Positions 16,925 through 25,488 are shown, numbered from the stretch's first letter. The stretch: 58,624 nt of DNA from an uncultured Pelagibacteraceae bacterium (GCA_902525935.1 CABZJA010000008.1:1-58624), one strand, 5' to 3'. Numbers and translations: made by a program. The notes: generated from the letters alone by a model not told the origin.

Positions 16925-16935
16925 CTAAAATTTAT

Positions 16936-17541
16936 ATGTCGGATAATCCAAAGTTAGATATTTCAGATGAAATGATAGCCGAAAGGCGATCAGGATCTGG
17001 AAAGATGCCTGATGATATGCCAACTTGGATGGCTAAAACGATAATTAATATTGATAAGTTTAGTAAATTAATAGGAAACATAGTTTGTTGGATTACAATC
17101 CCACTAATGCTTGGGATGGTATATGAGGTTTTAGCAAGAAAATTATTTTTAGCTCCTACAATCTGGGCTTACGATATGAGCAGGTTTTTTTATGGAGCAT
17201 TGTTTATGTTAGGAGCAGGATACGCGCTTTCAAAAGGCGTTCATATTAGAGCAGATTTTTTATACAGAAATTTTAAAGTTAAAACCCAAGGAAGAATAGA
17301 TTTTTGGCTTTACTTATTATTTTATTTTCCAGGATTAATAGTCTTTTTGTATATGACAACAGGTTTTGTCCAAGAAAGTATAATGAGAAATGAAAGAGGG
17401 ATGGATACAACATGGATGCCTTATATGTGGCCGATAAAATCTTGTCTATGGATTGGAATAGTTTTCCTTCTAATTCAAGGTGTTTCAGAGCTTTTTAAAA
17501 GTTATTACGCAGCTGTCAAAGGTAAATGGCCAGGTAGTTAA
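16936..17541 (+). CDS. dctQ: TRAP transporter small permease (DctQ)
   Basis: The 201-residue protein has four hydrophobic spans (about 50-75, 85-110, 120-145 and 165-185). It has the DctQ features WAYDMSRFFYGALFMLGAGYALSKG and HIRADFLYRNF. The N-terminal 35 residues are hydrophilic and cytoplasmic. Together with DctM it forms the membrane part of the sodium-driven TRAP carrier. It lies downstream of the hairpin terminator, and its stop overlaps the dctM start by 1 nt (TAATG), so the two permease subunits are translationally coupled. Confidence 0.93.
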   Translation: MSDNPKLDISDEMIAERRSGSGKMPDDMPTWMAKTIINIDKFSKLIGNIVCWITIPLMLGMVYEVLARKLFLAPTIWAYDMSRFFYGALFMLGAGYALSKGVHIRADFLYRNFKVKTQGRIDFWLYLLFYFPGLIVFLYMTTGFVQESIMRNERGMDTTWMPYMWPIKSCLWIGIVFLLIQGVSELFKSYYAAVKGKWPGS

Positions 17542-18878
17542 TGCTTTCAAATTTAATAGATCCTGCAATTTTAGGTTTCATCCTTATTGGTGTGATGTTG
17601 TTTGCAATTTTTATAGGATTTCCAATTTCTTTTACTCTTATTTTTTTAGGTTTCGTTTTTGGTTATTTGGGTTTTGGAAAATTAGTTTTCTATTTAATGA
17701 CACTTCAATTTTCTATGGTGATGACTGAACAAACTCTCGCTGCCGTCCCCTTATTTGTATTTATGGGAATAATGATGGAACAAGCAGGTTTAATGGAAAG
17801 ATTATTTTCAGCTTTCCAAATGATGTTGGCAAGAGTTAGAGGCTCTTTATATTACGCAGTTTTATTTGTTTCGGTAATATTTGCAGCTGCAACTGGAATA
17901 GTTGGTGCATCAGTTACAATTCTTGGAATTATGGCTGCAAAATCAATGAATAGATCAAACTATGATGTAAAATTAGCTGCAGGAACAATAACTGCTGGAG
18001 GAACTTTAGGTATTCTAATTCCACCTAGTATTATGCTTGTAGTTATGGGTCCAATAATGGAAATTCCCGTAACTGATTTATTTGCTGCAGCAATTGTTCC
18101 AGGAATATTGTTAGCATGCTTATATGCTGCATACACTACATTCAGATGTATGATGAATCCAAATTTAGGTCCACCCATACCAGAAGAATTAAGAACAACA
18201 GATTTAAAAAAATTATGGTTAGAATTTTTCTTAGGATTAGTGCCACCAGCAGCATTGGTATTTGCTGCATTAGGTAGTATTTTATTTGGTTTTGCTACGC
18301 CAACAGAAGCTGCAGGATGTGGGGCAGGTGGTGCATTATTGCTTTCTTTAGCTTACAGAAAATTAACATTAAAAAAATTACAAGATGCACTAGTTAAAAC
18401 TTTAGAAATTTCTGCATTAATTATGGTTTTAGTTGCTGCTTCTAATTTCTTTGGAGCAGTATTTGCAAGATTAGGAACTCCAATGGTTTTAACAGATTTC
18501 CTTTTATCACTTGAGATGAATAAATATTTAATTTTAGGAATAATCATGATTATGATTTTTCTTTTAGGATGGCCATTAGAGTGGGTACCAATTGTTATGA
18601 TAGTTGTTCCAATAATTTTACCATTGGTAGAAGCATTAGGATTTAATTTAACTTGGTTTGCAATTCTAGTTGCTGTTAATTTACAAACCGCCTGGCTTTC
18701 ACCCCCCGTAGCGTTATCTGCTTATTTCTTAAAAGGAGTAGTTCCAAGTTGGGATTTAAAAGACATTTATCTTGGAATGATGCAGTTCATGGTATTACAG
18801 ATAATTGGATTAATCATAATCATAGCGTATCCAAAAATAGTACTATGGTTGCCAACTCTCTTATATGGACAGCAGTAA
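17541..18878 (+). CDS. dctM: TRAP transporter large permease (DctM)
   Basis: The 445-residue polytopic protein (about 12 membrane segments) has DctM hallmarks. These are AAVPLFVFMGIMMEQAGL, AATGIVGASVTILGIMAA and GGTLGILIPPSIMLVVMG in the first half, and the second repeat GWPLEWVPIVMIVVPIILP near residue 335. It is the transport subunit that moves the ligand delivered by DctP, driven by a sodium gradient. The length is normal. The gene ends 22 nt before the NCS1 permease gene, which may be read from the same transcript. Confidence 0.94.
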   Translation: MLSNLIDPAILGFILIGVMLFAIFIGFPISFTLIFLGFVFGYLGFGKLVFYLMTLQFSMVMTEQTLAAVPLFVFMGIMMEQAGLMERLFSAFQMMLARVRGSLYYAVLFVSVIFAAATGIVGASVTILGIMAAKSMNRSNYDVKLAAGTITAGGTLGILIPPSIMLVVMGPIMEIPVTDLFAAAIVPGILLACLYAAYTTFRCMMNPNLGPPIPEELRTTDLKKLWLEFFLGLVPPAALVFAALGSILFGFATPTEAAGCGAGGALLLSLAYRKLTLKKLQDALVKTLEISALIMVLVAASNFFGAVFARLGTPMVLTDFLLSLEMNKYLILGIIMIMIFLLGWPLEWVPIVMIVVPIILPLVEALGFNLTWFAILVAVNLQTAWLSPPVALSAYFLKGVVPSWDLKDIYLGMMQFMVLQIIGLIIIIAYPKIVLWLPTLLYGQQ

Positions 18879-18900
18879 ATAATTGATTAATATCATTTAA

Positions 18901-20355
18901 GTGAGCAAAAGCAAAAAATTTCAACTTAGAAATTGGGAACTAGTTTCAATAAATCCTAATAATAGAGACTGGAGTTGGAAAAATTATTTTAACTTTTGGG
19001 CTATAAATATTCAAACAATTGTTGGGTTCTCTTTAATATCAGCTTTATATTTATTTTATGATCTGAATTTTTTTGTTGTCTTAACAGGGTCATTGTTAGC
19101 AGGACTGTTAGTATTCTTTTTTGCTAACATTGTAGGAAAAATTTCTCAAAGTAGTGGATTAAGTTTTCCAACAATTCTCAGACTTTCAATGGGTTTTACA
19201 GGAGCGAGATATGTTGGGATGATCAGAGGATTAGTTGGTTTATTCATGTTTGGTGTACAAACGTTTTTTATATCAAAATCACTAGGTTATATTGCAAGGA
19301 TCATTCTATTTAAAATTGATAATCAAATCTTACAGAATGAAATATTTTTATTATTCTTTTTTGGTTTGAATTTAATTGATTGGGTTTGTTTATTTTTAAC
19401 TTTAATATTTCAATACATCCTTTTTACAAAAGGACAGAATTTTCTAAAATCATTTATTAATTTTTCAGGTCTTTCAATATATTTAGGTTTATCTGTTATA
19501 TTAATTGTTATTTTATCTGAGTATTACAATGAACTCCTAAATGGAATAAAACTAAGCTTAGTCTTTAGCAATTTTGCAATTCAATCAAATATTGCTCCAA
19601 TAATATCAATCACAGGAACTTTATTTGGTTATTTTGCTATAGTTCTTCTCACTTTTGGAGACTTTTCTAGATATTCTATGAATTATAAAGAAATGACCAA
19701 AGGAAACTTAAGTATAATATTAAATTTAATATTCTTTTCTTTTTTCTCAGTATTAATAACACTAGGTTCAGATATTATTCTCACTAGCAAAGGTTTAAAT
19801 GCTTCAAGTCTACTTACTAATCCAAATGATATAGTTGGAAAATTTAATAATAATTTTCTAACTTTCTTTTGCTTAATATTTATTATTATATCTTCGTTAT
19901 CAACTAATTTAATAGCAAATTATATTCCTTCGCAAAATACATTGATAAATTTTTTCCCGAACTCTTTAACGTTAAAAAAAACAGGAATTGTGATATCAAT
20001 TATTGGATTAATTATTTCAACATTTTGGCTTTCAATTTTTAGTAAAGCTAATGTTTTGATATTTGTTGAAGCTGTAGCTACGACTTTTGGGCCAATTTTT
20101 GGAGTATTGGTTGCAGACTATTATTTATTTAAAAAACAACAAATTAATCACAAAGAGCTTTTTTATCCTAAAGAACATACGGAATATATTTACAGTAACG
20201 GTTGGAACTTAAAAGCATTGTATGCTCTTTTAATTGGATCAATATTTTCTTTATCATCTTTGCTAAATGAAAATTTAATACAATATCAATCTTTTGGATG
20301 GATTATTGGAGCATTCGCATCTTATTTAGTATATTATTTATTAAATAATAAGTAA
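18901..20355 (+). CDS. NCS1 family nucleobase/hydantoin:cation symporter
   Basis: The 484-residue membrane protein (about 12 spans) matches the NCS1 family. It has RNWELVSINPNNRDWSWKNY at the N-terminus, FNFWAINIQTIVGFSLISAL in the first helix, and SGLSFPTILRLSMGFTGARY in the ligand-contact region. Family members import cytosine, purines, uracil, allantoin or hydantoins with H+ or Na+. The GTG codon at 18901 is used because no ATG is suitably placed. It sits between the TRAP genes and the alcohol dehydrogenase, so it may feed a nitrogen compound into the same pathway; which compound is unknown. Confidence 0.85.
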   Translation: MSKSKKFQLRNWELVSINPNNRDWSWKNYFNFWAINIQTIVGFSLISALYLFYDLNFFVVLTGSLLAGLLVFFFANIVGKISQSSGLSFPTILRLSMGFTGARYVGMIRGLVGLFMFGVQTFFISKSLGYIARIILFKIDNQILQNEIFLLFFFGLNLIDWVCLFLTLIFQYILFTKGQNFLKSFINFSGLSIYLGLSVILIVILSEYYNELLNGIKLSLVFSNFAIQSNIAPIISITGTLFGYFAIVLLTFGDFSRYSMNYKEMTKGNLSIILNLIFFSFFSVLITLGSDIILTSKGLNASSLLTNPNDIVGKFNNNFLTFFCLIFIIISSLSTNLIANYIPSQNTLINFFPNSLTLKKTGIVISIIGLIISTFWLSIFSKANVLIFVEAVATTFGPIFGVLVADYYLFKKQQINHKELFYPKEHTEYIYSNGWNLKALYALLIGSIFSLSSLLNENLIQYQSFGWIIGAFASYLVYYLLNNK

Positions 20356-20357
20356 TA

Positions 20358-21362
20358 ATGAAAGCCCTTGTCTACACCGGTGTTGAGGAAATGGAATTCA
20401 GAGAAGAAAAAGAACCTTCTGAAAAACCTGGAGAAAGTATTCTTAAAGTTCATGCATCAGGTATCTGTGGCTCAGATATGCATGCTTACCATGGAAAAGA
20501 TGAGAGAAGAATTCCACCGTTAATCTTAGGTCATGAAGTTAGTGGTCAAGTAGTTAATGGAAAGTTTAAAGATCAAATTTCAGTTCTTAATCCACTAATA
20601 ACTTGTAGAAATTGTGAATACTGTAAAAGTGGAAGAGAACATTTATGTCCAGATAGAGTTCTTCTTGGAATGAATAGACCTTATGAAAGACAAGGTGCGT
20701 TTGCTGAACTGATTACAGTTCCAGATCACAATATTTTCAAAGTTCCTGAAAAGCTTGATGTAAAAGAGGCTGCTGTTGCAGAACCAACAGCAGTTTCATA
20801 TCATGCAGTACTATTAGCAGTAAAAGCATCAAAAAAACCATTAAATGAATGTAGAACGCTAGTTCAAGGTGGTGGAGCAATTGGGCTATTATGTGCATTA
20901 ATTTTATCCAAGATCCAAGGTAATACAAATCTGACAATTTCTGATCCTAATCAAAAAAGATTAAATGAATGCTCAAAATACGTAGATGCAAAAATAGTGT
21001 CACCTGATCATAAAGATATTAAAGAGAGCAGCTTTGATTTAGTTTTTGATACTGTTGGACTTGAAGTTTCAAGACAACAAGCAATCAGTGTAGTAAAACC
21101 AGGTGGAATAATAGTTCATATTGGACTAACTCAGCCTGCGGGATCTTTTAATTTTAGAAAAGCAACCCTTCAAGAAGTCACTTTTATAGGAACTTATTGT
21201 TACACAAACAAAGAATTTGGAGAGACTATCGATATTTTAAATAATAACAAACTAGGTAAGATAGAGTGGATTGAGTATAGAAATCTCAAAGATGGATGGG
21301 GAGCCTTTAAAGAAATTCATGATGGAACCTGTTCGGCCCCTAAGATTGTGCTTCTGCCCTAA
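20358..21362 (+). CDS. Zinc-dependent alcohol dehydrogenase (MDR superfamily)
   Basis: The 334-residue protein keeps both zinc sites. The catalytic zinc ligands C37 (GICGSDMHAYHG) and H59-E60 (LGHEVSGQV) are present, and the structural zinc cysteines are C83, C86, C89 and C97 (TCRNCEYCKSGREHLC). A Rossmann domain begins at LVQGGGAIGLLCALIL. Relatives include threonine, sorbitol and other polyol dehydrogenases. It would oxidise a secondary alcohol with NAD+. It starts 2 nt after the NCS1 stop, suggesting one transcript. Its stop region overlaps the stop of a small gene on the opposite strand. Confidence 0.9.
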   Translation: MKALVYTGVEEMEFREEKEPSEKPGESILKVHASGICGSDMHAYHGKDERRIPPLILGHEVSGQVVNGKFKDQISVLNPLITCRNCEYCKSGREHLCPDRVLLGMNRPYERQGAFAELITVPDHNIFKVPEKLDVKEAAVAEPTAVSYHAVLLAVKASKKPLNECRTLVQGGGAIGLLCALILSKIQGNTNLTISDPNQKRLNECSKYVDAKIVSPDHKDIKESSFDLVFDTVGLEVSRQQAISVVKPGGIIVHIGLTQPAGSFNFRKATLQEVTFIGTYCYTNKEFGETIDILNNNKLGKIEWIEYRNLKDGWGAFKEIHDGTCSAPKIVLLP

Positions 21363-21490
21363 ATTATTGGTTTTTTGAGAGGTATTAACACCTTTTTTTC
21401 TCCGAATTTTTCAGAATTTTTTGAAATTACAGGCGCTGTTATTATTATAGACCAATAAATCATCAAACCAAAAAGAACTGTTAACTTCAT
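21359..21490 (-). CDS. Putative 43-residue single-pass membrane micro-protein
   Basis: The minus strand carries an ATG at 21490 followed by 43 codons and TAG at 21361-21359. The product has one hydrophobic helix (LTVLFGLMIYWSIIITAPVI) and then a basic tail rich in Lys (SKNSEKFGEKK). An AGAGGAT motif directly precedes the start. The codon choice resembles the surrounding genes, and the ORF fills the only otherwise empty stretch between the alcohol dehydrogenase and the DUF3047 gene. Function is unknown; length and topology suit a small regulatory or accessory membrane protein. It could be spurious. Confidence 0.5.
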   Translation of the reverse strand: MKLTVLFGLMIYWSIIITAPVISKNSEKFGEKKVLIPLKKPII

Positions 21491-21585
21491 ATCCTCTAAA
21501 TAGAGAACAATAATGATTTATGCATGTTTAAATAATGTCAAAATTTTGAATTTGAAAATTATTTTTTTTTTTATATAGAGATGGC

Positions 21586-22239
21586 ATGTTTAGATTTTTA
21601 TTTAAATTAATTTTAGTTGGAGTTTTTTTTCAAACAAATTTGAATGCTGAGAATATAAAAGTATTTGAGTTTACAGACAAAGAACTATCAGAGTTGACAG
21701 TCAGAAAAGTAAGAGGGGCAGATAATAAAACTGCTTATACTGTTGGCTCTAATGAGAACGGCAATTACTTGAAAGCAATTGCGGACAATGCCGCTTCAGG
21801 CCTAGGTAAGGAGATTAAAATTGATCTAAATAAAACACCTTTCATAAATATTACTTGGAAAATTGAGAAAGATATCCCAGGGATAGATGAGACAGCTAAA
21901 AAGGGGCACGATTTTGCTGCAAGAGTATTTGTTATAAAGAAAACAGGAGCTACAGCTTTATCCAATAGAGCTATAAATTACGTTTTTTCAAGTAATCAAG
22001 ATGTTGGAAGTAATTCTCGAAGCCCATATACAAAAAAGTCTATAGATAATGTACTCGCAACCACCAAGACAAATTTAAATGAGTGGGTAACTGTTAAAGC
22101 GAACGTTAAGGACGATTTCAAAAAATTCCATAATTTGGATGTTAATGAGCTAGATGGGATAGCGATCATGTCAGATACAGATAATTCAAAGCAAAAATCA
22201 ATTACTTACTATCAAAATATCTATTTTTCTTCTCAATAA
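21586..22239 (+). CDS. DUF3047 family exported protein
   Basis: The 217-residue protein has a signal sequence (MFRFLFKLILVGVFFQTNLNAE). Its single domain resembles DUF3047: ITWKIEKDIPG, a DFAARVFVIKK core strand, AINYVFSSNQDVGS, and a closing DELDGIAIMSDTDNS-type acidic segment. DUF3047 folds resemble carbohydrate-binding jelly rolls, and no enzymatic role is established. It probably resides in the periplasm or outer membrane. It has its own intergenic region and is followed at 20 nt by the YbgC-like gene. Confidence 0.8.
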   Translation: MFRFLFKLILVGVFFQTNLNAENIKVFEFTDKELSELTVRKVRGADNKTAYTVGSNENGNYLKAIADNAASGLGKEIKIDLNKTPFINITWKIEKDIPGIDETAKKGHDFAARVFVIKKTGATALSNRAINYVFSSNQDVGSNSRSPYTKKSIDNVLATTKTNLNEWVTVKANVKDDFKKFHNLDVNELDGIAIMSDTDNSKQKSITYYQNIYFSSQ

Positions 22240-22258
22240 ATTTTATTAATATCTGTTG

Positions 22259-22654
22259 ATGAAAGCATTTAAGTATAATCTAAAAGTATATTATGAAGAT
22301 ACCGATTTTGGTGGGATGGTTTACCATGCAAATTATTTAAAATATTTTGAAAGAGCCAGATCAGAGCTTATTTATTCACTTGGATATTCAAACAAAAAAT
22401 TATTAGATAAGTTTAATATTTTAATAGTAGTTAAAACTTGCAACGTAGACTTTAAAAAACCAGCGAAATTTGAGGATAAAATTACCGTTTTCACAAAAAT
22501 CAAATCTAATACTTTGACAACTATTACAATGTCACAAGTAATTAAAAGAAAATCAGATATATTGTGTGACGCAGAAATTAAATTAGTATCTTTAAATAAA
22601 TTGGGAAAACCAGTTAAACTTCCAAAAGTTTTTATTAAAAAATTGATAAATTAA
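22259..22654 (+). CDS. ybgC: YbgC-type acyl-CoA thioesterase (4-hydroxybenzoyl-CoA thioesterase family)
   Basis: From the ATG at 22259 the product is 131 residues, normal for the hotdog-fold YbgC family. It carries the catalytic motif YYEDTDFGGMVYHANYLKYF with the nucleophilic Asp, followed by ARSELIYSLG. YbgC enzymes hydrolyse short-chain acyl-CoA or acyl-ACP esters and are often linked to the Tol-Pal envelope system; no tol gene is present here. A TTG 3 nt upstream is a less likely start. The 3' end overlaps the stop of the uracil-DNA glycosylase gene on the other strand by 4 nt. Confidence 0.9.
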   Translation: MKAFKYNLKVYYEDTDFGGMVYHANYLKYFERARSELIYSLGYSNKKLLDKFNILIVVKTCNVDFKKPAKFEDKITVFTKIKSNTLTTITMSQVIKRKSDILCDAEIKLVSLNKLGKPVKLPKVFIKKLIN

Positions 22655-23325
22655 ACAAGTTGTTTCACTTTTTTGAAAAGTTGAGTCATTTGTTTTTCGT
22701 TTATTCTGCCAGTATTTACATTTCTTGGACTTGGGTGATAACAGCCCATTAACAATACATCATTGGGTAATTTAAAGTATGACCCATGACCAAATTTTAC
22801 TCTCTCATTGTAATTAAAGTTTTCTCTGTAAAATTTTACACAAGTGTCAAAAGCAATTTTACCCAATGCCACAATTATTTTAAGATTTTTAAGTATTTCA
22901 AACTCTGATTTAAAATAACCAAAACAATTTTTTAATTCATCATTTAAAGGTTTATCTCCTGGAGGAACACATTTAAGAGCAGGAGTTATAAAAGTATTCT
23001 TGATTTGCAATCCATCATTTAAATGATCTGAATTACTTTGATTTGCTATTTTTACATTATGCAAGCATTTATATAAAAAATCAGAAGATCTATCACCTGT
23101 AAATACTCTACCTGTTCTTGTTCCACCATGTGCAGCAGGAGCGAGACCAACAATCATTATTTTTCCATTTATATCTCCAAAACCAGTAATTGGTTTTCCC
23201 CAATAGGTTTCATTAATATATTGTTTTCTTTTTTCAGTAGATATTTTCTTTCTGAACTTAACAAGCCTTGGACACTTGTTACATTTAACTATTGTTTTTT
23301 TTAATTTTTCAAATTTAATTGTCAT
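22651..23325 (-). CDS. Uracil-DNA glycosylase family 5 (UdgB-like), Fe-S
   Basis: The 224-residue protein has the family-5 active site GLAPAAHGGTRTGRVFTGD (about 60-78) and the C-terminal motif YHPSPRNVNTG. Four cysteines, C15, C18 (KCNKCPR), C119 and C134, are placed to bind a 4Fe-4S cluster. These enzymes excise uracil and other deaminated bases from DNA. The lack of an acidic catalytic residue in GLAPA is normal for family 5. Its ATG at 23325 lies 2 nt from the start of the divergent phosphatase, so the promoters of both genes must lie inside each other's coding regions. Confidence 0.9.
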   Translation of the reverse strand: MTIKFEKLKKTIVKCNKCPRLVKFRKKISTEKRKQYINETYWGKPITGFGDINGKIMIVGLAPAAHGGTRTGRVFTGDRSSDFLYKCLHNVKIANQSNSDHLNDGLQIKNTFITPALKCVPPGDKPLNDELKNCFGYFKSEFEILKNLKIIVALGKIAFDTCVKFYRENFNYNERVKFGHGSYFKLPNDVLLMGCYHPSPRNVNTGRINEKQMTQLFKKVKQLV

Positions 23326-23327
23326 TG

Positions 23328-23882
23328 ATGAAATATATTAATGTTATTCTTTTATTTTTGCTAAGTATTTTTTATTCAAATTATTCACAGGCTGATGATT
23401 TAGTAATTAACGAATTGCAGCAGGGTGGAAAAATTGTTTTTATAAGACATTCACTTGCTCCGGGAAATGGGGATCCTGATAATATTGATCTAAAAAAATG
23501 TGATACTCAAAGAAATTTAAATCAAGAAGGTATAGAACAATCAAAAAAAATTGGAAAACTATTTAAAGTCAATAACATTCAAATTGACAAAGTATTATCA
23601 AGTGAATGGTGCAGATGCAAAGATACAGCAAGATTTGCCTTTAACAAATATGAAACCTTCAAAGGATTAAATTCTTTTTATCAAGATAAGTTTTACAAAT
23701 ATAAAAATGAACAAATTGAGAGTTTAAAAGAGTATATCTCTAATTGGGACAGTGAGAAAAATCTAATTTTAGTGACACATTTTGTAGTTATCTCTGAAAT
23801 GTTAAATTTTGGTACTTCTTCTGGAGAAATTGTTGTTATAGATAAAAGCTATAAATTTATAGGAAGTATAGAAACTATGTAG
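23328..23882 (+). CDS. Histidine phosphatase family protein, exported
   Basis: From the ATG at 23328 the product is 184 residues with a signal peptide (MKYINVILLFLLSIFYSNYSQA). The phosphoglycerate-mutase-like domain has FIRHSLAPG (R40, H41), SSEWCRCKDTARF with the second Arg, and VTHFVVISEM with the second catalytic His. The reaction passes a phosphate via H41; the substrate is unknown, and periplasmic location suggests a phosphoester scavenger. A TTG at 23319 would overlap the divergent gene and only lengthen the signal, so it is not preferred. Confidence 0.85.
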   Translation: MKYINVILLFLLSIFYSNYSQADDLVINELQQGGKIVFIRHSLAPGNGDPDNIDLKKCDTQRNLNQEGIEQSKKIGKLFKVNNIQIDKVLSSEWCRCKDTARFAFNKYETFKGLNSFYQDKFYKYKNEQIESLKEYISNWDSEKNLILVTHFVVISEMLNFGTSSGEIVVIDKSYKFIGSIETM

Positions 23883-23914
23883 TGATATTTAGTGGAACTT
23901 TTAACCGCGGACCT

Positions 23915-23934
23915 ATTGATTAAAAATCAATTTT
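23915..23934. terminator. Weak A/T-rich hairpin between convergent genes
   Basis: ATTGATT (23915-23921) pairs with AATCAAT (23925-23931) around an AAA loop and is followed by TTT. It lies between the phosphatase and thioredoxin-like gene ends and could terminate transcripts, but a 7-bp A/T stem is weak. Confidence 0.3.
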
Positions 23935-23940
23935 AATAGT

Positions 23941-24330
23941 TTAGATTGAAGATTTAATAGCATCATAAATCAACTCTTTAGTTGTTTCGCCTAAACTTCT
24001 ATAAATCTCTTTATTATTTTCGAAAATTAAAAGTGTAGTTTGATACTTTACATTTAATAAGTCAGCTATTTCCCTATTTGTTATGTCGAACGAAAAGTAT
24101 TCAATGTTATCAAATTTAATATCTGATAATGCACCATTCTTTTTTGCCTTATTCAAGATTTTCATTTGTCCTGCACAAGACATGCAGTATTTAACCCAAG
24201 AACTTACAATTACAATCTTTCCATCAGATTGAGCTTTCTCGAATAAATCTTTATCAAAAGTTGTTTTTTTTTCTATTGCGTTAGCGCTTATCGAGAATAA
24301 ACAGATAATAATAATCAGAATTTTTTTCAT
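23941..24330 (-). CDS. Thioredoxin-like protein, exported
   Basis: The 129-residue protein begins with a signal peptide (MKKILIIIICLFSISANA). The thioredoxin fold carries the redox pair in SWVKYCMSCAGQ (C49, C52, CxxC). The cis-Pro expected after the sheet is not obvious (YQTTLLIF holds Thr instead), so it is a divergent member. It is probably a periplasmic thiol-disulfide protein involved in cysteine or heme protein maturation. It converges with the phosphatase gene and is divergent from the dehydrogenase at 24423, with about 90 bp between the starts. Confidence 0.8.
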   Translation of the reverse strand: MKKILIIIICLFSISANAIEKKTTFDKDLFEKAQSDGKIVIVSSWVKYCMSCAGQMKILNKAKKNGALSDIKFDNIEYFSFDITNREIADLLNVKYQTTLLIFENNKEIYRSLGETTKELIYDAIKSSI

Positions 24331-24422
24331 AATACTTTGTACATCAAAAAATTAAAATTTATATGTTTGCAGCATGAAAATATTGTCGCAATTTTAAATT
24401 ATTTAATTAAGATTAATCTTAT

Positions 24423-25277
24423 ATGAAAATTGGATTTATAGGTGTTGGATGGATGGGATTTGGTATCGCAAATAACATCATTAAAAATAATCATGAGTTA
24501 TTTGTAATTGCTAACAAGAACAGAAAGCCAATTGATAGAATAGTAAAAGAGGGTGCAAAAGAAGTTAAATCCCATGAAGAACTATGCAAAAGCGGATTAG
24601 ATGCTTTATTTCTGTGTGTAACAAACACTCCTATTGCTCATGAAATTGGAAAAAAAATAGTTTCATTGCTGACTGATAAAACGATTGTCATTGATATTAC
24701 TACTCATAATCAAAATGGATCTGTTGAAATGGAACAAATATTTAATGCAAATAATATTCCTTATTTAGAGTGCCCTGTAATGGGAGGTCCTGTTCAAGCA
24801 GAAGAGGGTATATTGGGTGGAATTGTTGGTGGATCTGAGGAAAATTTAAAAAGATCAGAAGAACTTTTAAAATGTTTTTGTAAAAGTTATTATCATTTTG
24901 GAGGGATTGGAAATGGTGCAAAAACAAAATTATTAAATAATTTTTTATCTTTAGGAACTGCTACTTATGTAATTGAATTAATAAAAGCTGCAAAAAAATT
25001 AGATATTGATTTAGATAAACTCTATAAAGTAGCACAATTAGGATCAGGTAATTCTAATGCTTTAAAGAGAATTTTTGATAAGGTTCTAGAGAATGATTAC
25101 ACAGGTTTTAAGTTTACAGCGACCAATACACTAAAAGATTTAACGTACATAACTGACTTATTAAAAGGCATGGATAATGCGGAAAAATTATCTGATTTAT
25201 CAAAATCTTTTTATAAGAAAGCAGTTGATGATGGTGATGGTGAACTTTTTATAAGTGAATTAATAAAGAAGAATTAA
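24423..25277 (+). CDS. 3-hydroxyisobutyrate dehydrogenase-like NAD(P)-dependent oxidoreductase
   Basis: The 284-residue protein belongs to the beta-hydroxyacid dehydrogenase family. It has an N-terminal Rossmann motif FIGVGWMGFGIA (about 5-16), the substrate-side block CPVMGGPVQAEEGILGGIVGG (about 118-138, compare DAPVSGG), and GNGAKTKLLNN with the catalytic Lys. These enzymes oxidise 3-hydroxyacids such as 3-hydroxyisobutyrate, tartronate semialdehyde or succinate semialdehyde relatives. The acid cannot be specified here. The stop overlaps the stop of a small minus-strand gene at 25274. Confidence 0.88.
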   Translation: MKIGFIGVGWMGFGIANNIIKNNHELFVIANKNRKPIDRIVKEGAKEVKSHEELCKSGLDALFLCVTNTPIAHEIGKKIVSLLTDKTIVIDITTHNQNGSVEMEQIFNANNIPYLECPVMGGPVQAEEGILGGIVGGSEENLKRSEELLKCFCKSYYHFGGIGNGAKTKLLNNFLSLGTATYVIELIKAAKKLDIDLDKLYKVAQLGSGNSNALKRIFDKVLENDYTGFKFTATNTLKDLTYITDLLKGMDNAEKLSDLSKSFYKKAVDDGDGELFISELIKKN

Positions 25278-25453
25278 TCTTTTTTTTCTTCTTTTTCTTT
25301 TTCAGCGAAGAATAAAGCAATTGCAAATAAAGTTGTCCATCCAATTCCTAATAAAGCTTTTGGACTAGTTTCAGCACTCCATATATCTAAAAAGATTGCA
25401 CCTAATGCAAGACCGACGAGATAAATAACAATTGCAATATTTGTTTTGCTCAT
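25274..25453 (-). CDS. Putative 59-residue small membrane protein
   Basis: The minus strand has an ATG at 25453, 59 codons and a TAA at 25276-25274. The product has two hydrophobic segments, AIVIYLVGLALGAIFL and LLGIGWTTLFAIALFF, then a charged tail AEKEKEEKKD. Such a two-helix small protein with normal codon use, filling an otherwise empty stretch upstream of the tRNA-Leu promoter, looks real. Function is unknown. Its end overlaps the dehydrogenase stop by 4 nt, in convergent orientation. Confidence 0.62.
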   Translation of the reverse strand: MSKTNIAIVIYLVGLALGAIFLDIWSAETSPKALLGIGWTTLFAIALFFAEKEKEEKKD

Positions 25454-25488
25454 ATCAATTAAGCTAATGTTTTACACTATTATTCTAA

